A stretch of 64,000 nt of DNA from positions 84,188 through 148,187 of the forward strand of contig DJXW01000014.1 in the NCBI GenBank assembly GCA_002449845.1, read 5' to 3'. The notes below the pieces were generated by a model. That model made no database searches and had not been told where the DNA came from. It saw nothing but the letters and a program-made list of their open reading frames with translations. The stretch is from Prevotella sp. UBA6994. Its GTDB lineage: Bacteria > Bacteroidota > Bacteroidia > Bacteroidales > Bacteroidaceae. Shown piece by piece: positions 1-9,436 of the stretch (position 1 is its first letter; the number at the start of each line of letters is the position of its first letter). The translations under genes and the position numbers were made by a program.

Positions 1-26
1 CTAAAATCCCCAAATCCTTAGACTTA
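1..26. repeat. Dispersed extragenic repeat, copy 1
   Basis: The window opens with a motif ending in AAATCCTTAGACTTA. The same core recurs at 2153-2167 and as an inverted pair at 19425-19504. All copies are intergenic. The rest of positions 27-104 holds only low-complexity CTCTCACCTCTCACCTC sequence, which recurs in reverse complement near 60230. Confidence 0.6.
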
Positions 27-104
27 GTATATTGATTATTGAATAATAATCTCAATCGGCAAGATATATCTCTCACCTCTCACCTCTTTTTCTCTCACTA
101 CTAA

Positions 105-1748
105 CTAAATCGTCACTTCTACACCTACGCCAACTACGCGGTTTGTACGGGTGAAGGAGTTCTTGCCAGCAGGGATGGTCAAACCAAGACCACTCATGCT
201 CTGTTGTGGCGTATTCATGTCGTAGTTGCTGTAGTTCGTCTGGAAATAAGCGGCATTGAGCTTCACCATGTTAGATACTTGATAGCCTACACCGAGACCG
301 AATGTCCAAGAGTTAACCACGAATGACATGTCGTTCATATATTGGTCGGAGAGTCCGTAGCGAGTGATCTGTGCACCACCACTCACTTGCAGCTTGTCGG
401 TAATATCCCATTCTGCACCTGCCAAATACTCATTGGTGTCACCATCCAGCAGTTTCTCGCTATGTTGATACCAGTGAGCATCCTTATCGAAGAAGTGATG
501 ATAGCCCAAGTTCAGTCTTACGCCAGGAACCATTTCCCACTGTGCGCCGAGAGCCAATTGCGCGGGAGAATCCTCTGGTACACTCGTGCCATCGACAAAC
601 TTGTTGGTTGCAGAAATCACGGTAGCTTCCTTCAGGTCAGAATTGTTTTTCATGCGCATACGTGTCTTAAACTCATATTTAGCGGCAAAATTGAAGTTGC
701 TTATCTTATAGTCGATACCAAGGACAGGAGCGATACCCCAACCCGTTTGGTCACTCTTCAGGTTCATACCATTGGAGTAGGGGGCGAGAGTCTCTGCGCT
801 GGCAGTGAGTTGGTCACTTGCTGCCTGCAATGATGCACCGGCAGTTTGTAACTGTTGCCCTTTTTGTACGAGAGCTTGCACTTCAGGAGTAGCCATTGCT
901 TGTTCTTGAGACATTCCAGCTTGCATGAAGCCCTGAACATATTGATTAATGCCAGCTTGAATTTGGTCACCCATGTGTGTGATATTCGTCTTGGCATCAA
1001 CAAGTCCTTTGGTTATTCCCTCGAAATATTGAGGAAGGGTCATTCCCGTGTTGCCATTCATCACGCGGATGTTGTTGAGGCGAGCCTCGTATGAAGCCGT
1101 ACCGTAAAGCAGACGCAAGCCACCATAGACAGAAAGATGCTCGTTGATTTTACGTGCTGCACCGATTTGTAATCCAAAGTAGAATTGCTTGCCTTTCATG
1201 TAAGCATCCACGTCGTAGCCAGTAACGTTAGGAACGCTTGCTCCTAATGCTGAGAGTTGTGAGTTGAGAGAGGTGGATGTTTGGATAAGGCGGTTGGCAA
1301 TGGCACCAACGACCGTTTCAAAAGAACCGATACCCTGGTCAAACTCACATTTTCCTCCACCACCAGGTACGGAGAAGTTGAATTGGAACGACCAATTGTT
1401 TTTGTTGTATGCTCCTTGCAATGAAGGAATGATAGGAGCATTGGCAACGCCCTCGAATGATTTGGTCGTTTGTCCGTTATTCTTTTGACCCAATGCGAAA
1501 AGCTCATTGGTAGATGTAATCGTACGAGTTTGGTGAGCATATTGCCAATTGAAGCCTAAGTGAAGACCGTCGCTGAGGAATGCTACACCAGCGGGGTTAG
1601 AATAGACGCCATCGAGACCGATGGCAGCGTCGCGAGCTGGATTACGTAAGAAGTTTACACTTTGATTTGTGTTTGTTAAAATACCTCCAGCAAAAGCTGT
1701 GTTACCTGATAAAACAATCGTCAAAATGACTAATTTTAACTTATTCAT
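105..1748 (-). CDS. OmpP1/FadL-family outer membrane transport protein
   Basis: This is an outer membrane beta-barrel of the OmpP1/FadL/TodX family, which moves hydrophobic compounds such as long-chain fatty acids across the outer membrane. The chosen ATG gives 547 residues beginning MNKLKLVILTIVLSGNTAFA, a clear signal peptide. The longer in-frame start 16 codons upstream would put an unlikely YFCKYF segment in front of it, and the TAnnTTTG promoter box lies between the two starts. The N-terminal RNPARDAAIGLDGVYSNPAG segment is typical of FadL hatch regions. Alternating amphipathic strands fill the second half, and the chain ends in a valine/threonine-rich strand. An Ala/Gln-rich helical insert occupies roughly residues 265-320. 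The substrate cannot be read from sequence. Confidence 0.85.
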   Translation of the reverse strand: MNKLKLVILTIVLSGNTAFAGGILTNTNQSVNFLRNPARDAAIGLDGVYSNPAGVAFLSDGLHLGFNWQYAHQTRTITSTNELFALGQKNNGQTTKSFEGVANAPIIPSLQGAYNKNNWSFQFNFSVPGGGGKCEFDQGIGSFETVVGAIANRLIQTSTSLNSQLSALGASVPNVTGYDVDAYMKGKQFYFGLQIGAARKINEHLSVYGGLRLLYGTASYEARLNNIRVMNGNTGMTLPQYFEGITKGLVDAKTNITHMGDQIQAGINQYVQGFMQAGMSQEQAMATPEVQALVQKGQQLQTAGASLQAASDQLTASAETLAPYSNGMNLKSDQTGWGIAPVLGIDYKISNFNFAAKYEFKTRMRMKNNSDLKEATVISATNKFVDGTSVPEDSPAQLALGAQWEMVPGVRLNLGYHHFFDKDAHWYQHSEKLLDGDTNEYLAGAEWDITDKLQVSGGAQITRYGLSDQYMNDMSFVVNSWTFGLGVGYQVSNMVKLNAAYFQTNYSNYDMNTPQQSMSGLGLTIPAGKNSFTRTNRVVGVGVEVTI

Positions 1749-1773
1749 CTTAAATACCTTTAAAAAATATTTG

Positions 1774-1781
1774 CAAAAGTA
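1774..1781 (-). promoter_or_regulatory. Sigma box TACTTTTG for the FadL-like gene
   Basis: The minus strand reads TACTTTTGCA, matching the Bacteroidota -7 consensus TAnnTTTG, about 26 bases upstream of the chosen ATG at 1748. No clear -33 TTG was found. Its position between the two possible starts supports the shorter protein. Confidence 0.5.
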
Positions 1782-1846
1782 TCTATATTGCCGCATATAT
1801 CAGATATTTTTACTTTACATTTAACTCGCGTTAACAAAATATCTGT

Positions 1847-1914
1847 AAAATCTTGCACAAAAACATGAATGTGTGCGAAAAAATCTTGCACACTTAACCC
1901 TTGTAGTGTGCGAA
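1847..1914. promoter_or_regulatory. Two tandem imperfect hairpins with GTGTGCGAA arms
   Basis: Two adjacent copies (1847-1879 and 1880-1914) each begin AAAATCTTGCACA and end GTGTGCGAA, so TTGCACA and TGTGCGA face each other as an inverted repeat. The central bases differ between copies while the arms are kept. They lie 65-140 bases upstream of the FadL-gene promoter box. They could be operator sites or extragenic repeats. The arm motif also occurs as a palindrome at 11806-11823. Confidence 0.35.
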
Positions 1915-1927
1915 ATGATAATGGCAT

Positions 1928-2081
1928 AATTTATAATTCACAATTTATAATTCACAATTTATAATTCACAATTTATAATTCACAATTTATAATTCACAAT
2001 TTATAATTCACAATTTATAATTCACAATTTATAATTCACAATTGATAATTCATAATTGATAATTCACAATGTATAATTGAA
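1928..2081. repeat. 14-bp tandem repeat, about 11 copies
   Basis: The unit AATTTATAATTCAC is repeated perfectly eight times from 1928 to 2039. Two slightly changed copies (AATTGATAATTCA[T/C]) and a degenerate eleventh follow. It fills most of the 455-base gap between the FadL-like gene and the PgpH-like gene. The repeat is A/T-rich and could bend DNA or vary in copy number by slippage. No ORF crosses it. Confidence 0.95.
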
Positions 2082-2152
2082 GATTTGGCTCAATTTGTTT
2101 GCCACAATGAAGGAGAAATGCCTATCGGCATCTTTCCTTGATTGCGGCAAAT

Positions 2153-2167
2153 AAATCCTTAGACTTA
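2153..2167. repeat. Dispersed extragenic repeat, copy 2
   Basis: AAATCCTTAGACTTA, identical to the core of the copy at the start of the window. It lies 36 bases beyond the stop of the PgpH-like gene. Confidence 0.55.
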
Positions 2168-2203
2168 GAAGATAGAGAATCAGGGTTTATGCCGACGGCA
2201 TTT

Positions 2204-4309
2204 TTAGAACCTTCTTTTCTTTTTCTTCTTGTTCTTATCCAGTTTAGAGGGGTCTGGTTTGGTGTTTAATTCAGGATACTTGATGCGAGTATGATAAATA
2301 GCCATCAGTTTCTCTGTCAATACATCCTTGGCAGTGGCAATCTCACGGAAAGTGATTTGACACTCGTGGAAGAATCCCTCGTTCATTTGGTTGTCTATCA
2401 ACTTGTTGACCAATGCCCGAATGCTCTCCTCCGTATAATCCTGTAAGGAACGTGAGGCAGCTTCTACGGTATCTGCCATCATCAGGATGGCTTGCTCACG
2501 TGTAGAGGGATTAGGACCAGGATAAGTGAATGGCTCAGTGTCCACCTCCTCGTCGGGATGCTCGTTCTTGTATTTGATATAGAAGAACTTTGCCATACCC
2601 TTTCCGTGGTGGGTGAGGATAAAGTCTTTGATGTCGGCAGGGATATTGGCTTTCTCTGCCAGTTTGATACCTTCTGTGACATGACTGATGACGATTCTCG
2701 CACATTCCTGGTACGGCATATTATCGAGAGGGTTCACACCCGCTTGGTTTTCGATGAAAAAAGCAGGACTGTTCATTTTTCCGATGTCATGATACAAAGC
2801 GCCGGTACGGACCAACAGACTATTGGCACCAATCTTATTAGCAATCTCTGAGGCTAAGTTGCCCACCGTGATAGAATGCTGGAAAGTACCAGGAGCCACC
2901 TCACTCAGATGGCGCAGCAATCCCCTGTTGGTGTTTGCCAATTCAAAGAGTGTGACACTTGAAATGAAGCCAAACATTCGTTCTATTAAGTACATCAACG
3001 GATAGGCAAGCAACAGCAAGATACCATTGACGATGAGGTAATAAAACATGTCGGTGTCTATGTTCATGATGTCGTAACCCTGCATGAGTTGCATTGCCAC
3101 GTAGATGGCTGCGCTCGACACCGTTACCAAGATAGCAGTCTTGAACACTTGAGCCCTGCTTGACAATTCGCGCAATGAATAGATGGCTACCAATCCAGCC
3201 ACCAATTGGATGATGATAAACTCGTATTGGTATTTCACCGCCGCCGCACAGATGAGAATCATGACGAGATGAGACACGAATGCCGTTCTGGAGTCTAAGA
3301 AAATATGGATGAAGATTGGCACGATGGCAAAAGGCAGGATATAGATGCTGAAAAAGTTGTGCGACACCATTAGCGACACCAAGACAGGGAAGATGATGAT
3401 GAGCGAATACAGCATCAAGATGCTACGCAGTTTGTCAAAATAGGCGTGATGGAACAATATTATATATAAGGTGAACAACAATATCAGGAGTGTTACGAAG
3501 ATGATTTGTCCGCTCAACGTGATAGTCATCTTCGAGTCGGCATCGTTGAGTCGTTTCATCTCTCGCTCCAAGGAGTTCAGCACCAAATATGTATGTTCAT
3601 CCACAATGTCGCCCCTGTCCACGATTTTCTGTCCACTGAGCACCAATCCGCTGGCTTGAGATATACCGCTGAGCAAGTCGTTGAGTTCGGTCTCACTGCG
3701 TTCCTTGTCGTAGATTAGGTTAGGTTCGATGTAATTGTTGAGGTTGCACCGTTGCAGCAGTTGTTTGTGAGGTTCTAACCGATGGTCTTGAAACAACTGC
3801 TCGTAAGCCGTGAAGACAGAGAAAATCTTATTGATTTGCAGACTGACGGCTTGCTTGTTAGCCACCACTCGAACCATATTTGACGTATCCTTGTTCAAAG
3901 TATTATATTCAGGTGTCTTAATGATACCCTTTTGATACAGCAAATGTAGTCTTTCGCAGATGATAGACTTATAGACGGAGGGCAGTCCAGGAAGACCGTC
4001 GTGGAAATCCTTGAGAAACGTCTCTATTTGCTTTTTCTCTACGTTATTGTCGTAAAAGTAATAAGGTTGGAACTGTTTGGTAAGCGAGTCTTGTTCTTCC
4101 TTGATCGTTTCGTCGGTCTTGAAGATGGGGAAGTCAAAACTGGCAATCAACGAACCATACATCCACGGTTTGCCCACGTCGTATCGGAATACGGGCCCGT
4201 CGTTTCTTGGAAGGAACCAAACGATGAGCAACACCGTGACGAAAAGCAAAATCACTTGAGTGAAGAAATTTCTCCAAAAATGTCCGTTTGATGTATTGAA
4301 AGTGTACAT
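2204..4309 (-). CDS. 7TM-HD family phosphohydrolase (PgpH-like c-di-AMP phosphodiesterase)
   Basis: Membrane-bound HD-domain phosphohydrolase of the 7TMR-HD/PgpH family. Characterised members hydrolyse cyclic di-AMP. The order is one N-terminal membrane helix (FFTQVILLFVTVLLIVWFLP), an extracytoplasmic 7TMR-HDED-type domain, a block of about seven membrane helices, and a cytoplasmic HD domain. The HD motif is visible as GALYHDIGKMNSP and later as THHGKGMAKFFY. The tail is lysine-rich (KKKKKRRF). I chose the ATG beginning MYTFNTS (702 aa) because the upstream in-frame extension is an atypical second hydrophobic segment. The gene is divergent from gltX. The PgpH role follows from the family and was not tested here. 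Confidence 0.85.
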   Translation of the reverse strand: MYTFNTSNGHFWRNFFTQVILLFVTVLLIVWFLPRNDGPVFRYDVGKPWMYGSLIASFDFPIFKTDETIKEEQDSLTKQFQPYYFYDNNVEKKQIETFLKDFHDGLPGLPSVYKSIICERLHLLYQKGIIKTPEYNTLNKDTSNMVRVVANKQAVSLQINKIFSVFTAYEQLFQDHRLEPHKQLLQRCNLNNYIEPNLIYDKERSETELNDLLSGISQASGLVLSGQKIVDRGDIVDEHTYLVLNSLEREMKRLNDADSKMTITLSGQIIFVTLLILLFTLYIILFHHAYFDKLRSILMLYSLIIIFPVLVSLMVSHNFFSIYILPFAIVPIFIHIFLDSRTAFVSHLVMILICAAAVKYQYEFIIIQLVAGLVAIYSLRELSSRAQVFKTAILVTVSSAAIYVAMQLMQGYDIMNIDTDMFYYLIVNGILLLLAYPLMYLIERMFGFISSVTLFELANTNRGLLRHLSEVAPGTFQHSITVGNLASEIANKIGANSLLVRTGALYHDIGKMNSPAFFIENQAGVNPLDNMPYQECARIVISHVTEGIKLAEKANIPADIKDFILTHHGKGMAKFFYIKYKNEHPDEEVDTEPFTYPGPNPSTREQAILMMADTVEAASRSLQDYTEESIRALVNKLIDNQMNEGFFHECQITFREIATAKDVLTEKLMAIYHTRIKYPELNTKPDPSKLDKNKKKKKRRF

Positions 4310-4377
4310 TTGTTTCTTATTCTGGCTTTTATGCTGCGAAAATACCAAAAAAATATAGAAAACTGAAAAAAAAATAT

Positions 4378-4385
4378 TATTTTTG
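4378..4385 (+). promoter_or_regulatory. Sigma box TATTTTTG upstream of gltX
   Basis: TATTTTTGCA fits the Bacteroidota -7 box, 62 bases before the gltX start, in the divergent pgpH-gltX spacer. A -33 element is not evident. Confidence 0.4.
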
Positions 4386-4447
4386 CATAAAATTTTCGTC
4401 TTGGGCATTGATTTTCGTCAATTTTTGCCCCAAGCTAATTAATTGTT

Positions 4448-5968
4448 ATGATGACCGAAAGAAAAGTTAGGGTGCGCTTTGCACCAAGTCCTACTGGACC
4501 ATTGCATATTGGTGGAGTACGTACGGCGTTGTTTAATTACCTGTTTGCCCGTCAGCATCATGGTGATTTTGTGTTCAGAATTGAAGATACAGATTCCAAT
4601 CGTTTTGTTCCTGGAGCAGAAGATTATATCATCGAGTCGTTTAGGTGGCTCGGTATCAAGTTTGACGAGGGTGTGAGCTTCGGAGGAGAGCACGGTCCTT
4701 ATCGCCAGAGTGAGCGACGCGCCATCTATAAGAAATACGTGGACCAACTTCTTGCCGCAGGAAAGGCTTACATTGCCTTTGATACACCAGAGGAATTGGA
4801 AGCCAAGCGCAACGAGATACAGAATTTCCAATACGATGCTCATACGAGAATGCTGATGCGCAATTCATTGACGATGGAGGCAACGGAAGTGCAGCGTCGC
4901 ATTGACGAAGGCGAGCAATACGTGGTGCGCTTCATGGTAACACCAGGAGTAGAGGTGCATGTACACGACATGATACGTGGTGAGGTGGTCATCAAGAGTG
5001 ACATCATCGACGATAAAGTGTTGTATAAGAGTGCTGACGAGTTGCCTACCTATCACTTGGCAAATATCGTTGACGACCACCTGATGGAAATCACCCACGT
5101 CATTCGAGGTGAAGAGTGGTTGCCCAGTGCTCCGTTGCACGTGTTGCTGTATGAGGCTTTCGGTTGGCAAGATACCATGCCTGCCTTTGCCCATCTGCCC
5201 TTGTTGCTGAAACCAGAAGGTAAGGGTAAGTTGAGCAAACGTGATGGTGACCGTCTGGGATTCCCCGTGTTCCCATTGGAATGGCACGACCCCAAGAGTG
5301 GTGAGATTTCAAGTGGCTACCGCGAGAGTGGCTATTTCCCGGAGGCTGTTATCAACTTCTTGGCTTTGTTGGGATGGAATCCCGGAACGGAACAAGAGAT
5401 GTTCACACTCGATGAATTGGTGGAAGCTTTCGACATCAGCCGTTGCTCTAAGGCAGGAGCCAAGTTTGACTATCAAAAAGGCATTTGGTTCAACCATGAA
5501 TATATCCTCAAGAAAAGCAATGAGGAAATTGCCGCACTCTTCGCACCCATCGTTGCCAATAATGGCATAGACGTACCCATGGAACGTGTGGTGAAGGTGG
5601 TAGAGATGATGAAAGACCGTGTGAGCTTTGTCAAGGAGCTATGGCCACTCTGCTCGTTCTTCTTTATTTCTCCTACGGAATACGATGAGAAGACCGTGAA
5701 GAAACGTTGGAAGGAATACTCCGCACAACAGATGTCGGAACTCGCCGAAGTGCTCAAGGGCATTGACGACTTTACGGTAGAAGGCCAAGAACCTGTGGTG
5801 ATGAAGTGGGTGGAAGACAAGCAATATAAGCTTGGAGACGTGATGAATGCTTTCCGCTTGGCTCTCGTAGGTATCGGTAAGGGACCAGGTATGTTTGACA
5901 TTTCCGCTTTCCTCGGCAAGGAGGAAACGTTGAAACGATTGAACCGTGCCATTGAAACATTGAAATAA
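4448..5968 (+). CDS. gltX: Glutamate--tRNA ligase
   Basis: Class I aminoacyl-tRNA synthetase that charges tRNA-Glu. The HIGH-type signature is seen as [11 protein letters not shown] at residues 14-23, and the KMSKS-type loop as KLSKR at about 261-265. The GluRS-specific FRIEDTD follows at about 43-49. At 506 aa it is the usual length for discriminating or non-discriminating bacterial GluRS. No zinc-binding cysteine cluster is evident. Two ATGs are adjacent at the start, so the protein may begin at either. It is followed after 10 bases by waaA, so the two are probably co-transcribed. Confidence 0.97.
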   Translation: MMTERKVRVRFAPSPTGPLHIGGVRTALFNYLFARQHHGDFVFRIEDTDSNRFVPGAEDYIIESFRWLGIKFDEGVSFGGEHGPYRQSERRAIYKKYVDQLLAAGKAYIAFDTPEELEAKRNEIQNFQYDAHTRMLMRNSLTMEATEVQRRIDEGEQYVVRFMVTPGVEVHVHDMIRGEVVIKSDIIDDKVLYKSADELPTYHLANIVDDHLMEITHVIRGEEWLPSAPLHVLLYEAFGWQDTMPAFAHLPLLLKPEGKGKLSKRDGDRLGFPVFPLEWHDPKSGEISSGYRESGYFPEAVINFLALLGWNPGTEQEMFTLDELVEAFDISRCSKAGAKFDYQKGIWFNHEYILKKSNEEIAALFAPIVANNGIDVPMERVVKVVEMMKDRVSFVKELWPLCSFFFISPTEYDEKTVKKRWKEYSAQQMSELAEVLKGIDDFTVEGQEPVVMKWVEDKQYKLGDVMNAFRLALVGIGKGPGMFDISAFLGKEETLKRLNRAIETLK

Positions 5969-5978
5969 AAAGGAAGAA

Positions 5979-7205
5979 ATGTATCAGATTGCTATCTACT
6001 TGTTCCAGTTGGGTGTTGCCGTAGCGAGTCTTTTCAACAAAAAGGTGAAGACGATGTGGCAAGGAGAGCGCAATGCCTTTAGCGTGTTGAAGGAGAAAGT
6101 AGATCCGCAAGCAAAGTACGTGTGGTTTCATGCCGCGTCATTGGGTGAGTTCGAGCAAGGTCGCCCATTGATGGAACTATTGCGCAAGAATCATCCTGAA
6201 TATAAGATACTGTTGACATTCTTCTCACCATCAGGTTATGAGGTGCGAAAGAACTACCAAGGAGCAGACATCATTTGCTATCTGCCGATAGATACCATAG
6301 GCAACTCGCGTAAGTTCTTGAGAACCATCCGACCCTGCATGGCATTCTTCATCAAGTATGAGTTTTGGTATAATTACTTGCATATCCTGAAGCACCGCAA
6401 TGTTCCAGTTTACAGCGTTTCGAGTATTTTCCGTGAAGACCAGATATTCTTCAAGTGGTATGGACACCAATATGCCTACGTGCTGAAGTGTTTTTCACGT
6501 TTCTTCGTGCAGAATGAGGAAAGTAAGGATTTGTTGGCAACTATCGGTATCACCAATGTGGACGTGGTGGGAGATACACGCTTCGACCGTGTGTTGCAAA
6601 TCAAGGAACAGGCAAAGCAACTCCCCATCGTTGAGGCATTCGTGCGTGGCGACTCTCCATGCAAGGTGTTTGTGGCAGGATCGAGTTGGCCTCCTGATGA
6701 GGATATCTTCATCAACTTCTTCAATGAACATAAGGATTGGAAACTGATAATTGCCCCTCATGTGATTGGTGAAGACCATTTGACGCAGATTTTGTCGAAA
6801 CTGAAGCGGAATACCATCAGATATACGCAAGCTACACTTGAGAGTGCTGCCAAGGCAGAATGTCTGATAGTGGATTGTTTCGGTTTGCTGTCGAGCATCT
6901 ACCACTATGGCGATGTGGCATACGTGGGCGGTGGCTTTGGCGTGGGTATTCACAATGTGTTGGAAGCCGCCGTATGGGATATTCCTGTTATATTCGGTCC
7001 GAACAACAAGAAGTTCCAAGAAGCACAAGGCTTGAAGGCTGCTGGCGGTGGCTTTGATATTTCTACGGCAGATGACTTCCGACAAGTGATGTCTCGTTTC
7101 ATGAACGATCAAGAATATCTTTCTACGGCTGGCAAGAATGCCGGCGCATTCGTACAGAGCTTGGCAGGAGTAACAGATAGAGTGTTCCGCTTGTTGGGAT
7201 TCTAA
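5979..7205 (+). CDS. waaA: 3-deoxy-D-manno-octulosonic acid (Kdo) transferase
   Basis: Transfers Kdo from CMP-Kdo to lipid A precursors at the inner face of the cytoplasmic membrane, a core step of LPS synthesis. The N terminus is a hydrophobic anchor (residues 1-20). The family motif HAASLGEFEQ at 51-60 contains the catalytic glutamate. The C-terminal GT-B nucleotide-binding region holds GGGFGVGIHNVLEAAVW, with the VIFGP that usually follows. The length (408 aa) is normal. It lies 10 bases after gltX and ends at a strong bidirectional terminator. Confidence 0.95.
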   Translation: MYQIAIYLFQLGVAVASLFNKKVKTMWQGERNAFSVLKEKVDPQAKYVWFHAASLGEFEQGRPLMELLRKNHPEYKILLTFFSPSGYEVRKNYQGADIICYLPIDTIGNSRKFLRTIRPCMAFFIKYEFWYNYLHILKHRNVPVYSVSSIFREDQIFFKWYGHQYAYVLKCFSRFFVQNEESKDLLATIGITNVDVVGDTRFDRVLQIKEQAKQLPIVEAFVRGDSPCKVFVAGSSWPPDEDIFINFFNEHKDWKLIIAPHVIGEDHLTQILSKLKRNTIRYTQATLESAAKAECLIVDCFGLLSSIYHYGDVAYVGGGFGVGIHNVLEAAVWDIPVIFGPNNKKFQEAQGLKAAGGGFDISTADDFRQVMSRFMNDQEYLSTAGKNAGAFVQSLAGVTDRVFRLLGF

Positions 7206-7236
7206 AAATGGCGAACCAATTGGCTCGCCATTTTTT
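7205..7236. terminator. Bidirectional intrinsic terminator between waaA and the PatB-like gene
   Basis: AAAATGGCGA and TCGCCATTTT form a 10-bp stem around an ACCAATTGGC loop. There is an A-run on the left and a T-run on the right, so it can stop transcription from both converging genes. Confidence 0.85.
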
Positions 7237-7270
7237 ATATAAAATCTTGGGTGTGAATGATTATTGGTAG

Positions 7271-8449
7271 TTACTGAAGCACATTTGCTATTCTTTCCAA
7301 TCCTTCCATCATCCTACTTCGAGGACATGCGATGTTGATGCGAATAAAACCTTCGCCAGCGGTTTTTCCATACATCGTTCCGCTGTTTACCATTACCTTA
7401 CCTTCTTTCAATAAAAGATGAGTCACTTCGTCTGCGCTTTTTCTTGTGGCTGTGATGTCAACCCATACAAGATAGGTGCCTTCTAATTGGAACACTTTCA
7501 GATGGGGTAGGCATTGCTTGAAAAATGTGCGTAAGGTCTTGTAATTCTCTTCTAAGTATTGATTGAGTTCCAAAAGCCAAGGCTCACCCTCATTGTAGGC
7601 AGCTTGTAACGCAACGACACCGAAGGGATTGACATCGCAAATCTCGTTGTCGTTGATGGCGCGGTCTATCTTCTTGCGTGTTTCTTCATCATTGGAGATA
7701 ATGTTAGCTATTTGCAATCCGGCGATGTTAAACGATTTGGATGGTGAGTTGCACGTGATGGAATTATCCTGACATTCCTTGGAGATAGATGCAAATGGGA
7801 TGAACTTGTGATTGCCAATTGTCAATTCGCAATGTATCTCGTCGCTCAATACCTTGACACCATGCTTCATGCAAATGTCGTTCATACGCTCCAGTTCATC
7901 TCGCTTCCATACCCTTCCTGCCGGGTTGTGAGGATTGCAGAGGATGAATAACTTCACCGCAGGGTCTGACACCTTTCTTTCCAAGTCGTCAAAATCTATC
8001 TGATAAGTAGGAGCGTCTTCGTGAGAGTAATCAACCACTAATGGTGACTCCACGATTTCGCATCCGTTGTTGCGAATACTGGAGAAGAAACAATTGTAAA
8101 CGGGAGTTTGGATAACCACCTTATCGCCAGGCTTTGTCATGGCTTTGACAATGGCAGAGATAGCAGGAACTACCCCCGTGGTATAAATGATCCATTGACG
8201 TTTGATGATCCATTGGTGTCTTCTCTTAAACCAATTGATGATAGACACGTAGTAAGAATCAGGGACTAACGTGTAACCGAAAATGCCATGTTCAACTCGT
8301 TGCTGAAGAGCCTTTGTGATACATGGAGCTGCTTCAAAGTCCATGTCAGCCACCCATAAAGGAATCACTTGTGCGTCAGTGGCCTCATCCCATTTCACGG
8401 AATTGGTGTTGCGGCGCAGCGTGAGTTTGTCAAAATCGTATGTAGGCAT
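7271..8449 (-). CDS. MalY/PatB-family pyridoxal-phosphate C-S lyase or aminotransferase
   Basis: Fold-type I PLP enzyme of the MalY/PatB group, which includes cystathionine beta-lyases and cysteine desulfhydrases. The N-terminal WVADMDFEAAP and the NPHNPAGRVW segment match the family. The PLP lysine lies in SPSKSFNIAGLQ, and the C-terminal phosphate/carboxylate arginine region reads FIRINIACPRSRM. The length (392 aa) is standard. It precedes no sulfur-metabolism operon here, so the substrate stays open. Its 3' end converges on waaA. Confidence 0.9.
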   Translation of the reverse strand: MPTYDFDKLTLRRNTNSVKWDEATDAQVIPLWVADMDFEAAPCITKALQQRVEHGIFGYTLVPDSYYVSIINWFKRRHQWIIKRQWIIYTTGVVPAISAIVKAMTKPGDKVVIQTPVYNCFFSSIRNNGCEIVESPLVVDYSHEDAPTYQIDFDDLERKVSDPAVKLFILCNPHNPAGRVWKRDELERMNDICMKHGVKVLSDEIHCELTIGNHKFIPFASISKECQDNSITCNSPSKSFNIAGLQIANIISNDEETRKKIDRAINDNEICDVNPFGVVALQAAYNEGEPWLLELNQYLEENYKTLRTFFKQCLPHLKVFQLEGTYLVWVDITATRKSADEVTHLLLKEGKVMVNSGTMYGKTAGEGFIRINIACPRSRMMEGLERIANVLQ

Positions 8450-8488
8450 GGTGAAATATCGTATTTGTATGAATGAATCGTTAAAAAG

Positions 8489-9337
8489 TCATTGCTTTCT
8501 TGTCTCGATGATGCAATTGGCTGGTTGGCGAATGTTCTCGTCGATGGTAACAGAGCCAATCTCATCGGCAATGATATGTCCGCTTGTGGGATTCTTGATG
8601 TTGGTAATCTTTCCGCGAATGTCTGCGTTTACGGTAGAATACTCAAAGGTACGGTCGCAAGCCTCATCGAAAGTGCAGTTTTCCAGTACCAGATTGTCGG
8701 CATAACAGAGTAATTGCTCACCTGCAAGATGACAGTTTACCAATTTTACGTTTTTGGAGTGCCAAGCTAAATATTCACCATCAAGTTCAGAATCATAGAT
8801 GGTGATGTTCTCACATTCCCAGAAAGAATCTTTCGTGACAATCTTGGCATTGTGTAATTCTACGTTCTTGCAATATTGGAAAACATACTTGGAATCCGAA
8901 ACCAATCCGTCGATATAAATGTTTTCACTGAACATGAAAGGATATGTACCATCGTGAAGAGTAAGGTCCTTGGCACGAATGCCGTTGACTTTCCAGAATG
9001 TTTCGTCAGCATCGTTGATGGTGACGTTTTCCAATTCCAAGTCGTTCATCTCACGAAAGAACTTAGGGCCGTCTATCACACAGTCTTTCATCTTCATGTG
9101 ATTGGAATACCAAATGGCAGACCTACTGCCAGGGGCAAAATAGCAATTGGTGATAACGCTTCCATCTACGTGCCACCAAGGATATTTTCCATAAAACTTG
9201 CAATTGTCTGCCTCAATGTCAGAACATTCCTTGATGCCAGATTCGCCGTCGGTAATTGTTACGTTCTCTAATCTGAGATGATGGGATTCAAAAAGAGGGC
9301 GCTCGCCTCCGTATTCTTTATCTTTTATGATTTGCAT
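8489..9337 (-). CDS. DUF3737 family right-handed beta-helix protein
   Basis: A DUF3737 protein of 282 residues that begins with the recognisable MQIIKDKEYGGERPLF. The chain consists of short repeated strands of the form xLENVTIxD and xNCxF that stack into a right-handed parallel beta-helix. It has no signal peptide and no membrane segment, so it is predicted to be cytoplasmic. No biochemical function is established that I can name. It lies 39 bases upstream of the PatB-like gene on the same strand and may be co-transcribed with it. Confidence 0.88.
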   Translation of the reverse strand: MQIIKDKEYGGERPLFESHHLRLENVTITDGESGIKECSDIEADNCKFYGKYPWWHVDGSVITNCYFAPGSRSAIWYSNHMKMKDCVIDGPKFFREMNDLELENVTINDADETFWKVNGIRAKDLTLHDGTYPFMFSENIYIDGLVSDSKYVFQYCKNVELHNAKIVTKDSFWECENITIYDSELDGEYLAWHSKNVKLVNCHLAGEQLLCYADNLVLENCTFDEACDRTFEYSTVNADIRGKITNIKNPTSGHIIADEIGSVTIDENIRQPANCIIETRKQ

Positions 9338-9364
9338 ATTAATAAATGTATATAGATAATTTAA

Positions 9365-9402
9365 ACAAAAAACATGCCAAATAACAAGATGAAAGTTATT
9401 TG
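9365..9402 (-). terminator. Probable terminator of the GH105 gene
   Basis: CAAATAAC and GTTATTTG form an 8-bp stem around a 9-base loop at 9378-9402. The minus strand then runs into TTTTTT. It sits in the 99-base gap between the GH105 gene and the DUF3737 gene. Confidence 0.5.
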
Positions 9403-9436
9403 TGCTTGATGTCTCGTGTTTTTTAGAATCATTTTG

